From: Candidatus Marisimplicoccus framensis
GTDB taxonomy: Bacteria; Bacteroidota; Bacteroidia; Flavobacteriales; Flavobacteriaceae
Length of the DNA stretch: 64,000 nt
Direction of reading: 5' to 3'
Assembly (NCBI GenBank): GCA_905182065.1
Contig: CAJIZN010000001.1
Location: 682,001-746,000 of the forward strand
Below the pieces are notes generated by a model. The model searched no databases, had not been told where the DNA came from, and was given only the letters and a program-made list of their open reading frames with translations. Each line of letters opens with the position of its first letter. Within the stretch, counting starts at the first letter, position 1. A program made the translations under genes and the position numbers. Of the stretch, positions 19,765 through 29,415 are shown one piece after another.

Positions 19765-20655
19765 ATGTCTAATAATAAACATAGATCTGGTTTTGTTTCA
19801 ATAATTGGTAGACCTAATGTTGGTAAATCAACTTTGATTAACTCTTTAATGAAACAGAAACTATCTATTATTACATCCAAGGCACAAACTACAAGACACA
19901 GAATCAGAGGTATAATAAATGAAGATGATTATCAAATTGTACTATCAGATACTCCAGGAATACTAGACCCTAGTTATAAACTGCAAGAGGCAATGATGAA
20001 GTTTATAAAAGAAACTCTGATTGATTCTGATTTTTTAGTAATAGTTGAAGAGGTAGGAAATAAAGAATCTTTTGATGAATCAATGATTAAAAAATTAAAT
20101 TCTTTTAAAATTCCAATCATTCTTTTAATTAATAAGATTGATCTTTCAACTCAAGAAGATTTAGAAGAATCAATAGATCATTGGAAATCAATATTTCCTA
20201 ATATCAATATATACCCTGTGTCAGCAATTAAAGGGTTTTTTGTAGATGAACTCATAGAGATTTTTAAAGAAAAACTTCCTATATCACCTCCATTTTTTCC
20301 TAAAGATCAATTTACTGATAGACCTGAGAGGTTTTTTGTAAATGAGTCTATAAGAGAGCAAATTCTAGTCCATTATGATAAAGAAGTTCCATATTCAGTA
20401 GAGGTAATCACTGAAGATTTTAAAGAATCTCCAAAAATTATAAGAATTAGATCTTTAATTCTAGTTGAAAGAGAATCTCAGAAAGGTATTTTAATTGGTC
20501 ACAAAGGTTCATCTTTAAAAAGAGTTGCTACGAAAGCTAGACTTAATCTTGAAAAATTCTTTGGCAAGAAAATCTTTTTGGAAGTATTTATTAAAGTAAA
20601 GAAGAATTGGAGAAACGATTCATCTTCATTAAAAAAATTCGGATATAATATTTAA
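19765..20655 (+). CDS. era: GTPase Era
   Basis: Essential GTPase for 16S rRNA maturation and small-subunit assembly. It has 296 residues. The G domain shows G1 GRPNVGKST, G3 DTPG and G4 NKID; the C-terminal KH domain has LIGHKGSSLKRVA. Length is typical. der begins 4 bases downstream, the usual Bacteroidota arrangement, so the two form an operon. The start is the ATG giving the MSNNKHRSGFVSIIGRPN beginning. Confidence 0.97.
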   Translation: MSNNKHRSGFVSIIGRPNVGKSTLINSLMKQKLSIITSKAQTTRHRIRGIINEDDYQIVLSDTPGILDPSYKLQEAMMKFIKETLIDSDFLVIVEEVGNKESFDESMIKKLNSFKIPIILLINKIDLSTQEDLEESIDHWKSIFPNINIYPVSAIKGFFVDELIEIFKEKLPISPPFFPKDQFTDRPERFFVNESIREQILVHYDKEVPYSVEVITEDFKESPKIIRIRSLILVERESQKGILIGHKGSSLKRVATKARLNLEKFFGKKIFLEVFIKVKKNWRNDSSSLKKFGYNI

Positions 20656-20659
20656 TAAT

Positions 20660-21961
20660 ATGAGTGGTATTGTAGCAATTGTTGGAAGGCCTAATGTTGG
20701 AAAGTCTACTCTTTTCAACAGATTAATTGAAAGAAAAGAAGCCATTGTAGATGAAGTTAGTGGAGTAACAAGAGATAGGCATTATGGAAAATCTGACTGG
20801 AATGGTGTTGAATTCAGTGTAATTGATACTGGAGGATATCTTCCTATTAGTGATGATGTTTTTCAAAAGGAGATTGATAAGCAAGTGCTATTGGCAATTG
20901 ATGAGGCAGATGTAATTTTATTTCTAGTTGATGTTAAGGATGGTATGACAGGTGTAGATCAGACAATAGCTGATATGCTTCATAAATCTTCTAAAAAAAC
21001 TTTTCTTCTTGTAAATAAAGTTGATAACTCTAAATTAATTGAAGAATCTATTGAATTTTACTCATTGGGGTTTAAAAATCTCTTTTGCCTATCATCAATT
21101 AATGGCTCTGGAACTGGAGAATTTTTGGATCTATTAGTTGAACAGCTTCCAAAGGAAGATTTAATAGTTTCTGATGTGCCAAAGTTTGCCGTTGTTGGAA
21201 GGCCTAATGCTGGTAAGTCATCGTTTATTAACTCTCTTATAGGTAAAGATAGATTTATAGTTACTGACGTTGCAGGTACAACTAGAGACAGCTTATATAC
21301 CAGATATAATCAATTTGGTTTTGACTTTGAGTTAATAGATACTGCGGGAATAAGAAGAAAAACTAAAGTTTCTGAAGACATTGAATTCTATTCTATATTA
21401 AGATCGATAAGATCAATTGAAAATTCAGATACATGTTTAATAATCTATGATGTTGAAAGAGGTTTTGATTCACAAGTTCAAAATATTTTTTGGCTTGCAG
21501 CTAAAAATAAAAAAGGCATAGTAATTCTTGTTAATAAATGGGATACAATGAGTAAGGATCATACTACTTCAAAACAAATTGAAGAAGAAATCACGTCTAA
21601 AACATCTCCATTTATTGATATACCTATTGTGTTTATTTCTGCACTTACAAAACAAAGAATTTTTGATGCAATAAAAATTGCGATGGAAGTTAATGAGCGA
21701 AGAAATTATAAGATTCCTACAAAGAAACTTAATGATACATTACTCCCTATAATTGAACATACACCTCCTCCTAGTACTAAGGGTAAGTATGTAAAGATTA
21801 AATTTTGTAGACAACTTCCTACAAAATATCCACAGTTTGCATTTTATTGTAATCTACCTCAATATATTAAAGACCCGTATAAGCGTTTTCTTGAAAATCA
21901 AATTAGAAAAAATTATAATTTTACAGGAGTTCCTATTGATGTATTTCTAAGAAAAAAATAG
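20660..21961 (+). CDS. der: Ribosome-assembly GTPase Der (EngA)
   Basis: Tandem-GTPase protein needed for 50S ribosomal subunit assembly. Of 433 residues, G domain 1 has GRPNVGKST, DTGG and NKVD; G domain 2 has GRPNAGKSS, DTAG and NKWD; a KH-like C-terminal domain follows (KFCRQLPTKYPQFAFYCN). Full length. It follows era directly and ends back to back against the MerR-like gene without a spacer. Confidence 0.97.
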   Translation: MSGIVAIVGRPNVGKSTLFNRLIERKEAIVDEVSGVTRDRHYGKSDWNGVEFSVIDTGGYLPISDDVFQKEIDKQVLLAIDEADVILFLVDVKDGMTGVDQTIADMLHKSSKKTFLLVNKVDNSKLIEESIEFYSLGFKNLFCLSSINGSGTGEFLDLLVEQLPKEDLIVSDVPKFAVVGRPNAGKSSFINSLIGKDRFIVTDVAGTTRDSLYTRYNQFGFDFELIDTAGIRRKTKVSEDIEFYSILRSIRSIENSDTCLIIYDVERGFDSQVQNIFWLAAKNKKGIVILVNKWDTMSKDHTTSKQIEEEITSKTSPFIDIPIVFISALTKQRIFDAIKIAMEVNERRNYKIPTKKLNDTLLPIIEHTPPPSTKGKYVKIKFCRQLPTKYPQFAFYCNLPQYIKDPYKRFLENQIRKNYNFTGVPIDVFLRKK

Positions 21962-22291
21962 CTAAAGATTATTTTTTAATGATCTTAATTCTTCTTTTAT
22001 TTTATTGAGTTTTTTTAAGATTATTAAATTTTCTGAACTAGAAATATCTTTAGATTTTAGCTTTTTCTTTGCTCCTTGAATTGTGAGCCCTTCTTTCTTA
22101 AGCATTGAGTAGATTATGGAAATATTCTCAATGTTTTCTTTAGTGTATTTTCTAATACCTGAGGATTTAATTAAGGGATTAATTTGATCAAACTCTTTTT
22201 CCCAGTATCTCAATAATGAAGTGTTAACATTGAAGTGTGTAGCAACCTCACTTATACTATAATATTTTCTTTCTGGAAGGTCTCCGAACAT
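21962..22291 (-). CDS. MerR-family transcriptional regulator
   Basis: Small DNA-binding protein of 109 residues. The N-terminal winged helix has YYSISEVATHF and SLLRYWEKEF, with GIRKYTKENI as the wing; a short helical tail rich in Lys and Leu follows. There is no effector-binding domain and no cysteine for metal sensing, as in the short MerR homologues common in Bacteroidota. It lies 3 bases downstream of the M23 peptidase gene and is probably co-transcribed. Its target is unknown. Confidence 0.87.
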   Translation of the reverse strand: MFGDLPERKYYSISEVATHFNVNTSLLRYWEKEFDQINPLIKSSGIRKYTKENIENISIIYSMLKKEGLTIQGAKKKLKSKDISSSENLIILKKLNKIKEELRSLKNNL

Positions 22292-22294
22292 ATA

Positions 22295-23272
22295 TTAATC
22301 CAGAGATTGATTCTCTTGCGATGCTTGGTTAACTAATTCTTCAAATTCAATTGGAGATAAACTACCAGAATAAAAATTAATTGGGTTTATCTTTCTGCCG
22401 TCTTTTACAATTTCATAATGAAGATGAGGAGCAACTGATCTACCGGTATTTCCAACATAACCAATAAGGTCACCTCTTTTAACTTTATTTCCTCTTCTAA
22501 CAGCAATCTTACTCATATGAGCATATATACTAGTGTATCCAAATCCATGGTCAATTCTTACATGATTCCCAAAACCAACTGCTCTATTATCAGCTCTTGA
22601 AATTCTTCCATCTCCAGTTGCGTATATAGGAGTACCTGTTTTAGCAGAAAAATCCATTCCAGAGTGCATTGTTCTATTTTTTGTAAAAGGATCTATTCTG
22701 TAACCATATCCTGAAGCCATCCTCTTAAGATCTATGCTATTAATGGGCTGAATTGTTGGAATGGAAGTTAATAATGATTCTTTATTTTGAGCTAATAATT
22801 CAATTTCATCTAGAGATTTAGACTGAATCACCAATTCCTTAGTTAAAATATCAACTCTTTCAGTAGTATTGACTATGAGGTCTGAACTTTCATAACCATC
22901 TAGATAGTCATATCTATTAACTCCTCCAAAGCCAGCTTTTCTCTGTTCTTCAGGAATTGGACTAGCTTCAAAATAAACTCTGTAAAGACTATTATCTCTT
23001 TTTTCAATATTAGCTAAGGTAGATTCAACTTGATCTAGTTTTTTGTTTAAAACCCTAAGTTGTAATTCATAATTATCAATTTCACGTTCTTGAACAAGTT
23101 CTCTTGGAGTATCTATGAAGTCTGTATTTAAAAGAATAATCGTTATGAATGAACCAATAATAACAGAACTGATCAATAATAAAGAAAGCCCGTAAATCCT
23201 TTGAGCAAAAGTTCTTTTAATTGGAACAAACTCTAAATTCTCAGAATCAAAATAATATTTATTTTTGGACAT
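22295..23272 (-). CDS. M23-family (LytM-type) peptidoglycan endopeptidase
   Basis: Zinc metallopeptidase that cuts peptide cross-links in peptidoglycan. The start at ATG 23272 gives MSKNKYYFDSENLEFVPIKR, about 325 residues; a longer frame to 23317 is open but would run into the divergent alaS region. One membrane segment follows (near residues 30-50, LSLLLISSVIIGSFITII), then a coiled coil, then the LytM domain with MHSGMDFSA (His and Asp ligands), IYAHMS and HLHYEI. It is anchored in the inner membrane and faces the periplasm. MerR gene downstream; alaS divergent upstream, a conserved arrangement in the phylum. Confidence 0.93.
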   Translation of the reverse strand: MSKNKYYFDSENLEFVPIKRTFAQRIYGLSLLLISSVIIGSFITIILLNTDFIDTPRELVQEREIDNYELQLRVLNKKLDQVESTLANIEKRDNSLYRVYFEASPIPEEQRKAGFGGVNRYDYLDGYESSDLIVNTTERVDILTKELVIQSKSLDEIELLAQNKESLLTSIPTIQPINSIDLKRMASGYGYRIDPFTKNRTMHSGMDFSAKTGTPIYATGDGRISRADNRAVGFGNHVRIDHGFGYTSIYAHMSKIAVRRGNKVKRGDLIGYVGNTGRSVAPHLHYEIVKDGRKINPINFYSGSLSPIEFEELVNQASQENQSLD

Positions 23273-23319
23273 AGACCAATTTGTTGTAATTTCAACGCTT
23301 GAATGGTTGATAACCATTA

Positions 23320-23327
23320 CAAATATA
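23320..23327 (-). promoter_or_regulatory. -7 box for the M23 peptidase operon
   Basis: Reverse-strand TATATTTG matches TAnnTTTG in the 61-base gap between the M23 and alaS starts. It predicts a leader of about 40 bases and favours the ATG at 23272 over the longer open frame. Confidence 0.45.
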
Positions 23328-23333
23328 AAAAAA

Positions 23334-25916
23334 ATGAATTCATCCGTTGTTAGAGAAAAATTTTTTCAATACTTCAAAGACAAAGGACATGAGATAATCC
23401 CCTCAGCATCTGTTATTAATAAGACAGATAAAAACTTGATGTTCACAAATGCAGGGATGAATCAGTTCAGAAATATTTTTACTGGAGAGCAAAATTCAAA
23501 ATTTTCTAGAGTTGCAAATTCCCAAAAATGTCTAAGAGTTTCTGGAAAACATAATGATCTTGAAGAAGTTGGTGTTGACACATATCATCATACATTTTTT
23601 GAAATGCTTGGTAATTGGAGTTTTGGAGATTATTTTAAAAAAGAAATTATTGAATGGTCATTTGAACTTATAACTAAAATATATGGCTTGAATAAAGAAG
23701 ATTTATATGTTTCAGTATTCGAAGGTTCAAAAGATGATAATACAGAATTTGATAAAGAGTCATTTGATGAGTGGAAAAAATATTTTTCTGAGGATAAAAT
23801 TATAAATGGAAACAAAAAAGATAACTTTTGGGAGATGGGAGATACTGGTCCATGTGGCCCTTGTTCAGAGATTCATGTTGACTTAAGATCAGATTTAGAT
23901 AAGAAAAAAATCAGTGGAGCTGATCTTGTAAATAAAGATCACCCACATGTTGTTGAAATATGGAATCTAGTATTTATCCAGTTTGACAGACAAAAAGATG
24001 GATCTCTTAAAAAATTAGATAAACAATATGTTGATACTGGAATGGGTCTTGAGAGACTTTGTATGGCTCTTCAAGGAAAAAATTCAACTTATGAAACAGA
24101 CTTTTTTACTGATATAATAAAAGAAATTGAGAATATTTCTGGAAAGAAATACTTGGAGGGTGATGAAAATGTTGATATTGGAGTTAGAGTTATTTCTGAT
24201 CATTTAAGAGCAATAATTTTTACAATTTTAGATGGACAAATTCCAAGCAATACAGGTTCTGGTTATGTTATTCGTAGAATACTTCGAAGGGCAATTAGGT
24301 ATGGATACACTAATCTTGATATTCATGAGCCATTCATGTTTAAGCTAGTTAATAAAGTCACAGAAAAATATGATGATATATATCCAAGTCTTAAAGTTCA
24401 GCAAGAATATATTGAATCTATAATTAAAGATGAAGAAAGAGGATTTTTAAAAACTTTAAATCAAGGCTTAAGTTTAATTAATGAATTAATTAACTCAAAT
24501 CCAATTGATAAAATAATTAAAGGAGATACTGCTTTTAAACTTTATGACACCTTCGGATTTCCAATTGATTTAACATCATTAATAGCAGGTGAGAATAATT
24601 TTAAGGTTGACTTAGATGGTTTTAATGAAAATATGAAAATTCAAAAAAACAGATCTAAGTCAGTTAAAAATGATGAAGTATCAGATTGGATTATTGTAAA
24701 TGAGAAATTATCATCCAGCAAATTTATGGGATATGATAAGGATGAAATTGAAGGAAAAATCTTTAAGTATAGAGAATGTAAAACAGATCAAAATAAAATT
24801 AACTTTCATATTGTTTCAGATAAGACAACTTTTTATCCTGAAGGTGGAGGACAAATTGGTGATTCAGGACAAATCATAATTGGGGATAATATAATTCAAG
24901 TCAAAAACACATTTAAAGAGGGAGGGGAAATAATACATTTAACAGATACTCTTCCAAATGATTTAAACTCTTCAGTGAAATTTAAAATTGATAAAAACAG
25001 AAGGTCTTATATTGAATCAAATCATACTTCTACTCACTTATTAAATCTAGCATTAAGAAATATTTTAGGCAATCATGTAGAGCAAAGAGGTTCAATGATT
25101 TCCGATAAAATGTTTAGGTTTGACTTTTCCCATCAAAATAAGATCACTGACTCAGAATTAAGTAGTATAAATGACTTTGTAAATGAAAAGATTACCGAGT
25201 CTATAGATATTATGGAGAATAGAGAAGAAGACTATGATACAGCAATTAAAAATGGGGCTATAGGATTATTTACAGAAAAGTATGAAGATAAAGTAAGAAC
25301 GATAAAATTTAATGATTCATATGAATTATGCGGTGGTACTCATGTTAAAAATACAAGTCTTATTTCTGCTTTTAAAATAATTTCTGAAGGTTCACAAGCA
25401 TTTGGAATTCGAAGAATTGTTGCTACTTCTAATAAGGAACAGATAATCTCTGAAAATCTTAAGCAAAAAGAAATTAAGGAAAAGGCTAATAGTGATAATC
25501 TAAATAAACTTCAAAAAAAAGAGATTGAATTACAAAATAAAATTAAAATTCAGTCAATCAAAAAGGATATAACTAAAAATATTCGTAAGATAAATAATGT
25601 TAATTTTTTTGTTGGTGAAATTGATCTAGATCCAAAATCAATTAAGGAATTGTGTTTTACAATATCTGACCAAATTGATAATTTATTTATGATACTTCTG
25701 TCTAAATCCACTGATAAAGTATTTATGTCTTGTTTTTTATCTAAAAATATAATATCAGAAAAAGAATTAGATGCATCTAATGTTATTAAAGAATTATCTC
25801 CATTAATTAATGGAAGTGGTGGAGGTCAATCTTTTTATGCAACTGGAGGAGGTACTAATGTGGATGGAATAGATTCAGTTATATCTGAGGCAGAAAAAAT
25901 AATTAGTCAGATTTAG
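23334..25916 (+). CDS. alaS: Alanine-tRNA ligase
   Basis: Charges tRNA-Ala and edits mischarged tRNA. The chosen ATG at 23334 gives MNSSVVREKFFQYFKDKGH, the family's standard beginning, and 860 residues; the open frame extends 69 bases upstream but that part is not family-like. Aminoacylation core: NAGMNQF, WEMGDTGPCGPCSEIH, VDTGMGLERL. Editing domain: HTSTHLLNLAL and CGGTH. The C-terminal glycine-rich segment is NGSGGGQSFYATGGG. It overlaps the convergent DUF4136 gene by 14 bases. Confidence 0.97.
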   Translation: MNSSVVREKFFQYFKDKGHEIIPSASVINKTDKNLMFTNAGMNQFRNIFTGEQNSKFSRVANSQKCLRVSGKHNDLEEVGVDTYHHTFFEMLGNWSFGDYFKKEIIEWSFELITKIYGLNKEDLYVSVFEGSKDDNTEFDKESFDEWKKYFSEDKIINGNKKDNFWEMGDTGPCGPCSEIHVDLRSDLDKKKISGADLVNKDHPHVVEIWNLVFIQFDRQKDGSLKKLDKQYVDTGMGLERLCMALQGKNSTYETDFFTDIIKEIENISGKKYLEGDENVDIGVRVISDHLRAIIFTILDGQIPSNTGSGYVIRRILRRAIRYGYTNLDIHEPFMFKLVNKVTEKYDDIYPSLKVQQEYIESIIKDEERGFLKTLNQGLSLINELINSNPIDKIIKGDTAFKLYDTFGFPIDLTSLIAGENNFKVDLDGFNENMKIQKNRSKSVKNDEVSDWIIVNEKLSSSKFMGYDKDEIEGKIFKYRECKTDQNKINFHIVSDKTTFYPEGGGQIGDSGQIIIGDNIIQVKNTFKEGGEIIHLTDTLPNDLNSSVKFKIDKNRRSYIESNHTSTHLLNLALRNILGNHVEQRGSMISDKMFRFDFSHQNKITDSELSSINDFVNEKITESIDIMENREEDYDTAIKNGAIGLFTEKYEDKVRTIKFNDSYELCGGTHVKNTSLISAFKIISEGSQAFGIRRIVATSNKEQIISENLKQKEIKEKANSDNLNKLQKKEIELQNKIKIQSIKKDITKNIRKINNVNFFVGEIDLDPKSIKELCFTISDQIDNLFMILLSKSTDKVFMSCFLSKNIISEKELDASNVIKELSPLINGSGGGQSFYATGGGTNVDGIDSVISEAEKIISQI

Positions 25917-26424
25917 GTGGATACTTTTCAAGTATTTTAGAAACAAAATTATTAATCATTTTATCCCTATCATTTGAGTATTCATTTAATACTCCTTGAC
26001 CTTTACCTTGCCATACAAGCTGTTGATTTTTACTATCTATTAAACTAACATATAGAGTTCCTTGCACTCTTGAGTATCCCGAAGAATATGGATATTGATA
26101 TGAAAATGGATACCATCCATAGGGCATATAGTTGTTAACGTAAACTCTTTCTTTTGATTGAGTTTCAAATGTAACAAGTAAATCTGGAGAACTTGATCTT
26201 TCAAGACCTTTAGCTTTTAGTCCAATATCTAAAAACTTTAATATTCTTTTTTTATCTAGATCTGATATTTCAACTTCATCAATATCGGGTTGATAAAAAG
26301 AATAAGAACTGTAATTACTAAAATTAACTTCAGAATCATAATCATATTGTACATAAAGTCCACAAGATTGAATTGTAAAGACGAATGTGAATAATATTAT
26401 TTTTAATGAGGAAAAATTTTTCAT
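25903..26424 (-). CDS. DUF4136-family lipoprotein
   Basis: Predicted outer-membrane-anchored lipoprotein of unknown function, about 173 residues. ATG 26424 gives MKNFSSLKIILFTFVFTIQS followed by the lipobox Cys; another ATG lies three codons upstream. The DUF4136 pattern is visible: VNFSNYSSYSFYQPD near the start, then VTFETQSKERVYV and a Tyr/Pro-rich turn, then LVWQGKGQGVLNE. It is divergent from the glucosaminidase gene and overlaps alaS tail to tail by 14 bases. Confidence 0.82.
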   Translation of the reverse strand: MKNFSSLKIILFTFVFTIQSCGLYVQYDYDSEVNFSNYSSYSFYQPDIDEVEISDLDKKRILKFLDIGLKAKGLERSSSPDLLVTFETQSKERVYVNNYMPYGWYPFSYQYPYSSGYSRVQGTLYVSLIDSKNQQLVWQGKGQGVLNEYSNDRDKMINNFVSKILEKYPPKSD

Positions 26425-26446
26425 AATTTTCATTCTTATTAAAGTT

Positions 26447-26971
26447 ATGAAAAAAATCCTTCTAATAATAATCATCTTTACTTCGTCTTGCTCTTCTTTT
26501 AAAACAATTTCTAATGTTAAAAATACAGTTGAGGAAAAAATAAATCTCTATGTTAACAAATACGCCCCTTCAGCTACAAAAAACATGAGGTTTTTTAAAA
26601 TACCTGCTAGTATAACATTAGCTCAAGGAATTTTAGAATCAGGCTATGGAGAAGGAACTTTAGCTAAGAATGCAAATAATCATTTTGGTATAAAGTGTCA
26701 CAAAGATTGGAAAGGAAAGACTATAACACACGATGATGATGAAAAAGGGGAATGTTTTAGATCATATAAAAATCCATTGAGATCTTATCGTGATCACTCA
26801 TTATTTTTAGTCAACAGAGATAGATATAGTAAGTTATTTAAACTTAAAAGAAAAGACTATAAAGGTTGGGCAACAGGATTAAAGGCAGCAGGGTATGCTA
26901 CAGATCCAAAATATGCAGATAAGCTAATAAGTTTAATAGAGAGGTTTAATCTAACTAGGTTTGATAAGTAA
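26447..26971 (+). CDS. N-acetylglucosaminidase (GH73), lipoprotein
   Basis: Peptidoglycan glycan-strand hydrolase. ATG 26447 gives MKKILLIIIIFTSSCSSF, a lipoprotein leader with Cys at about 15, and 174 residues. The GH73/FlgJ-like domain shows ITLAQGILESGYGEG, with the catalytic Glu, then NNHFGIKCHKDWKG, FRSYKNPLRSYRDHS and GWATGLKAAGYATDPKYA. It is a minimal one-domain form without LysM repeats. It overlaps lysS tail to tail by 21 bases. Confidence 0.92.
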   Translation: MKKILLIIIIFTSSCSSFKTISNVKNTVEEKINLYVNKYAPSATKNMRFFKIPASITLAQGILESGYGEGTLAKNANNHFGIKCHKDWKGKTITHDDDEKGECFRSYKNPLRSYRDHSLFLVNRDRYSKLFKLKRKDYKGWATGLKAAGYATDPKYADKLISLIERFNLTRFDK

Positions 26972-28633
26972 ATTATCTCCATTTTTATAAATAACAATTA
27001 AATCTTTACCCTTTAACTCCTTTGTATACTTATCCCACTTTTTATTTGAAAAATCAAACTCAGATTTAAAGACATCAAGTTCACACTCACCTTTTTTTAA
27101 AAGTTTATCAAGAATTAATTTTGCATCATCTGATATTTGAGGTGCTTCTTTGATAGGTTTCATTTGTGGAAAAAATAACACCTCTTGAATTGAAGTTTTG
27201 TTAGTCATTAGCATGATTAACCTATCAATTCCAATTCCAATTCCTGATGTAGGAGGCATACCATATTCTAGTGATTTAATAAAATCCATATCAATAAACA
27301 TTGCTTCATCATCACCTTTTTTACTTAACTCTAATTGATTCTCAAATCTATTTAGTTGATCAATGGGATCGTTAAGTTCAGAATAAGCATTAGCAATTTC
27401 CATTCCATTTACTATTAGCTCAAATCTTTCTGTTAGTTTAGGATTTGATCTATGTTCTTTAGTTAATGGACTCATAGACTTTGGGTAGTCAGTTATAAAT
27501 GTTGGATTTATAAAGTTTTTTTCACACTTATTTCCAAAAATTGTATCTATAATTTTTCCCTCTCCCATACTATCATCAATCTCAATCGACATCTCTTTAC
27601 ATATTAATCTTAATTCAGATTCATTCATGTTTGAAATATCATAGTTAGTAAATTTTTTTATTGCATCAATCATAGAAATCCTTTCATATGGAGCTTTAAA
27701 ATTTATCAACTTAGAATCAAATTCAATTTCTGTTTTATTATGAATATCAAGACATACTTTTTCAATTAATGATTCAGTTAACTCCATCATCCAGAAATAG
27801 TCCTTGTAAGCAACATATAACTCAAGAATAGTAAACTCCGGATTATGATTCTTATCCATCCCTTCATTACGGAAATCTCTTGAAAATTCATATACTGCTT
27901 CAAAACCACCAACAATTAATTTTTTAAGAAATAATTCATCAGAAATTCTTAAATACAAGGGAATATCTAATGCATTATGATGAGTCACAAAAGGTCTAGC
28001 AGAAGCACCTCCTGGAATAGGCTGTAATATTGGAGTTTCAACTTCAAGATATGATCTATCATTTAAAAAACCTCTTATAGTATTAATGATTTTTGTTCTC
28101 TTTATAAAAGTATCTTTTACATGAGAATTGACAATTAAGTCTACATACCTTTGTCTATATCTTTGTTCTAAATCTGTAAAACTATCATATTCATTTCCAT
28201 CTGAATCAACCTTTGGCAAAGGTAGAGGTCTTAAAGACTTATTCAGTAGCGTAAAGTCTTTTACAAGGACTGTAACCTCTCCAACTTTTGTTTTAAACAT
28301 GCTACCCTTAATCCCAATAATATCTCCAATATCTAGTAGTTTTTTATAAACAATATTGTACTTAGTTTTATCTTCACTTTTGCATATTTCATCTCTATTA
28401 AAGTAAATTTGAATTCGACCTTTACTATCTTGAATTTCAGCAAAAGAAGCGTTTCCTTGAATTCTTCTTGACATTATTCTTCCTGCAATAATAACTTCTT
28501 GATTTTCATCAAAATCTTCAATCAATTTTGATGAGAAATTATTTACTGGAAATAATTCTGCAGGATAAGGATTTATTCCAAGTTTTTTTAACTCTTCAAG
28601 TTTTTCTCTACGAATTTTTTCTTGTTCTGTCAC
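26951..28633 (-). CDS. lysS: Lysine-tRNA ligase (class II)
   Basis: Charges tRNA-Lys. The GTG start at 28633 gives VTEQEKIRREKLEELKKLGI, which matches the family N-terminus, and 560 residues; an ATG 39 bases upstream is open but lies beyond the TATCTTTG -7 box. The OB-fold anticodon-binding domain (ITSRR-type MSRRIQGNASF) precedes the catalytic domain with motif 2 FRNEGMDKNHNPEFT and motif 3 GIGIGIDRLIML. A C-terminal extension of about 60 residues follows motif 3 (KLILDKLLKKGECELDVF). Confidence 0.95.
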   Translation of the reverse strand: MTEQEKIRREKLEELKKLGINPYPAELFPVNNFSSKLIEDFDENQEVIIAGRIMSRRIQGNASFAEIQDSKGRIQIYFNRDEICKSEDKTKYNIVYKKLLDIGDIIGIKGSMFKTKVGEVTVLVKDFTLLNKSLRPLPLPKVDSDGNEYDSFTDLEQRYRQRYVDLIVNSHVKDTFIKRTKIINTIRGFLNDRSYLEVETPILQPIPGGASARPFVTHHNALDIPLYLRISDELFLKKLIVGGFEAVYEFSRDFRNEGMDKNHNPEFTILELYVAYKDYFWMMELTESLIEKVCLDIHNKTEIEFDSKLINFKAPYERISMIDAIKKFTNYDISNMNESELRLICKEMSIEIDDSMGEGKIIDTIFGNKCEKNFINPTFITDYPKSMSPLTKEHRSNPKLTERFELIVNGMEIANAYSELNDPIDQLNRFENQLELSKKGDDEAMFIDMDFIKSLEYGMPPTSGIGIGIDRLIMLMTNKTSIQEVLFFPQMKPIKEAPQISDDAKLILDKLLKKGECELDVFKSEFDFSNKKWDKYTKELKGKDLIVIYKNGDNLLIKPS

Positions 28634-28649
28634 TTGTATATTGTTTAAG

Positions 28650-28657
28650 CAAAGATA
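28650..28657 (-). promoter_or_regulatory. -7 box of lysS
   Basis: Reverse-strand TATCTTTG ends 16 bases before GTG 28633 and lies downstream of the alternative ATG at 28672, so it decides the start in favour of GTG. Confidence 0.5.
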
Positions 28658-28691
28658 AGTTTTAAAAAACAATCATTGAAGTACAAATTTC

Positions 28692-28699
28692 TATATTTG
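28692..28699 (+). promoter_or_regulatory. -7 box of lipB
   Basis: TATATTTG ends 8 bases before the lipB ATG (28708); the transcript would have almost no leader. Confidence 0.45.
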
Positions 28700-28707
28700 A
28701 ATGATAA

Positions 28708-29415
28708 ATGAAAAATAAAAAAATTATAGTAAGAGATATTGGAGTTTCTTCATTTTCAGATGCTTGGAAGTATCAGGAAGATATTTTTAAAAAAATCATA
28801 GATCTTAAAATTCAAAATAGATCAAATCTAAATAAAATCGAAACCAAAAATTTTTTAATTGTTACTGAACATAGTCCGGTCTATACAATTGGAAAAAGTG
28901 GTGATATTTCTAATTTATTATTGAATCACGATGAGTTAAAAAAAAGAGGTATTGATTTTTATAAAATAAATAGAGGGGGAGATATAACATATCATGGTCC
29001 AGGACAAATTATGGGCTATCCAATCATTGATCTTGATAATTTTTTTACTGATATTAATTTATATTTAAGAAAACTAGAAGAAGTTATTATTAACACACTT
29101 AAATCATATGAACTTAATGGTTTTACTATTAAGGGAGAAACTGGGGTTTGGGTTAAAGATCATAATGGATTATCTAAAAAAATCTGTGCATTTGGAATAA
29201 GAGCAAGTAGATGGGTTACTATGCATGGATTTTGTTTTAATATAAACCCTGAACTAAATTATTTTAAGAATATTATTCCATGTGGAATAAAAGATAAAGG
29301 TGTTACTTCAGTTTCTGAATTAAAAAATAATATTATTAAAATTAATGAGATTAAAGAAGTGTTATATAAAAATTTTGCTCAATCTTTTGAAGCTGAATTA
29401 GTTTATGAAAATTAA
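28708..29415 (+). CDS. lipB: Lipoyl(octanoyl) transferase
   Basis: Moves octanoyl groups from acyl carrier protein to lipoate-dependent enzyme subunits, the first step of lipoate synthesis. Of 235 residues, the signature is NRGGDITYHGPGQIMGYPI, followed by KKICAFGIRASRWVTMHG with the active-site Lys and IIPCGIKDKGVTS with the catalytic Cys. lipA, the next step, is about 29 kb away in this window. The stop overlaps the convergent lipoprotein gene by 4 bases. Confidence 0.96.
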   Translation: MKNKKIIVRDIGVSSFSDAWKYQEDIFKKIIDLKIQNRSNLNKIETKNFLIVTEHSPVYTIGKSGDISNLLLNHDELKKRGIDFYKINRGGDITYHGPGQIMGYPIIDLDNFFTDINLYLRKLEEVIINTLKSYELNGFTIKGETGVWVKDHNGLSKKICAFGIRASRWVTMHGFCFNINPELNYFKNIIPCGIKDKGVTSVSELKNNIIKINEIKEVLYKNFAQSFEAELVYEN

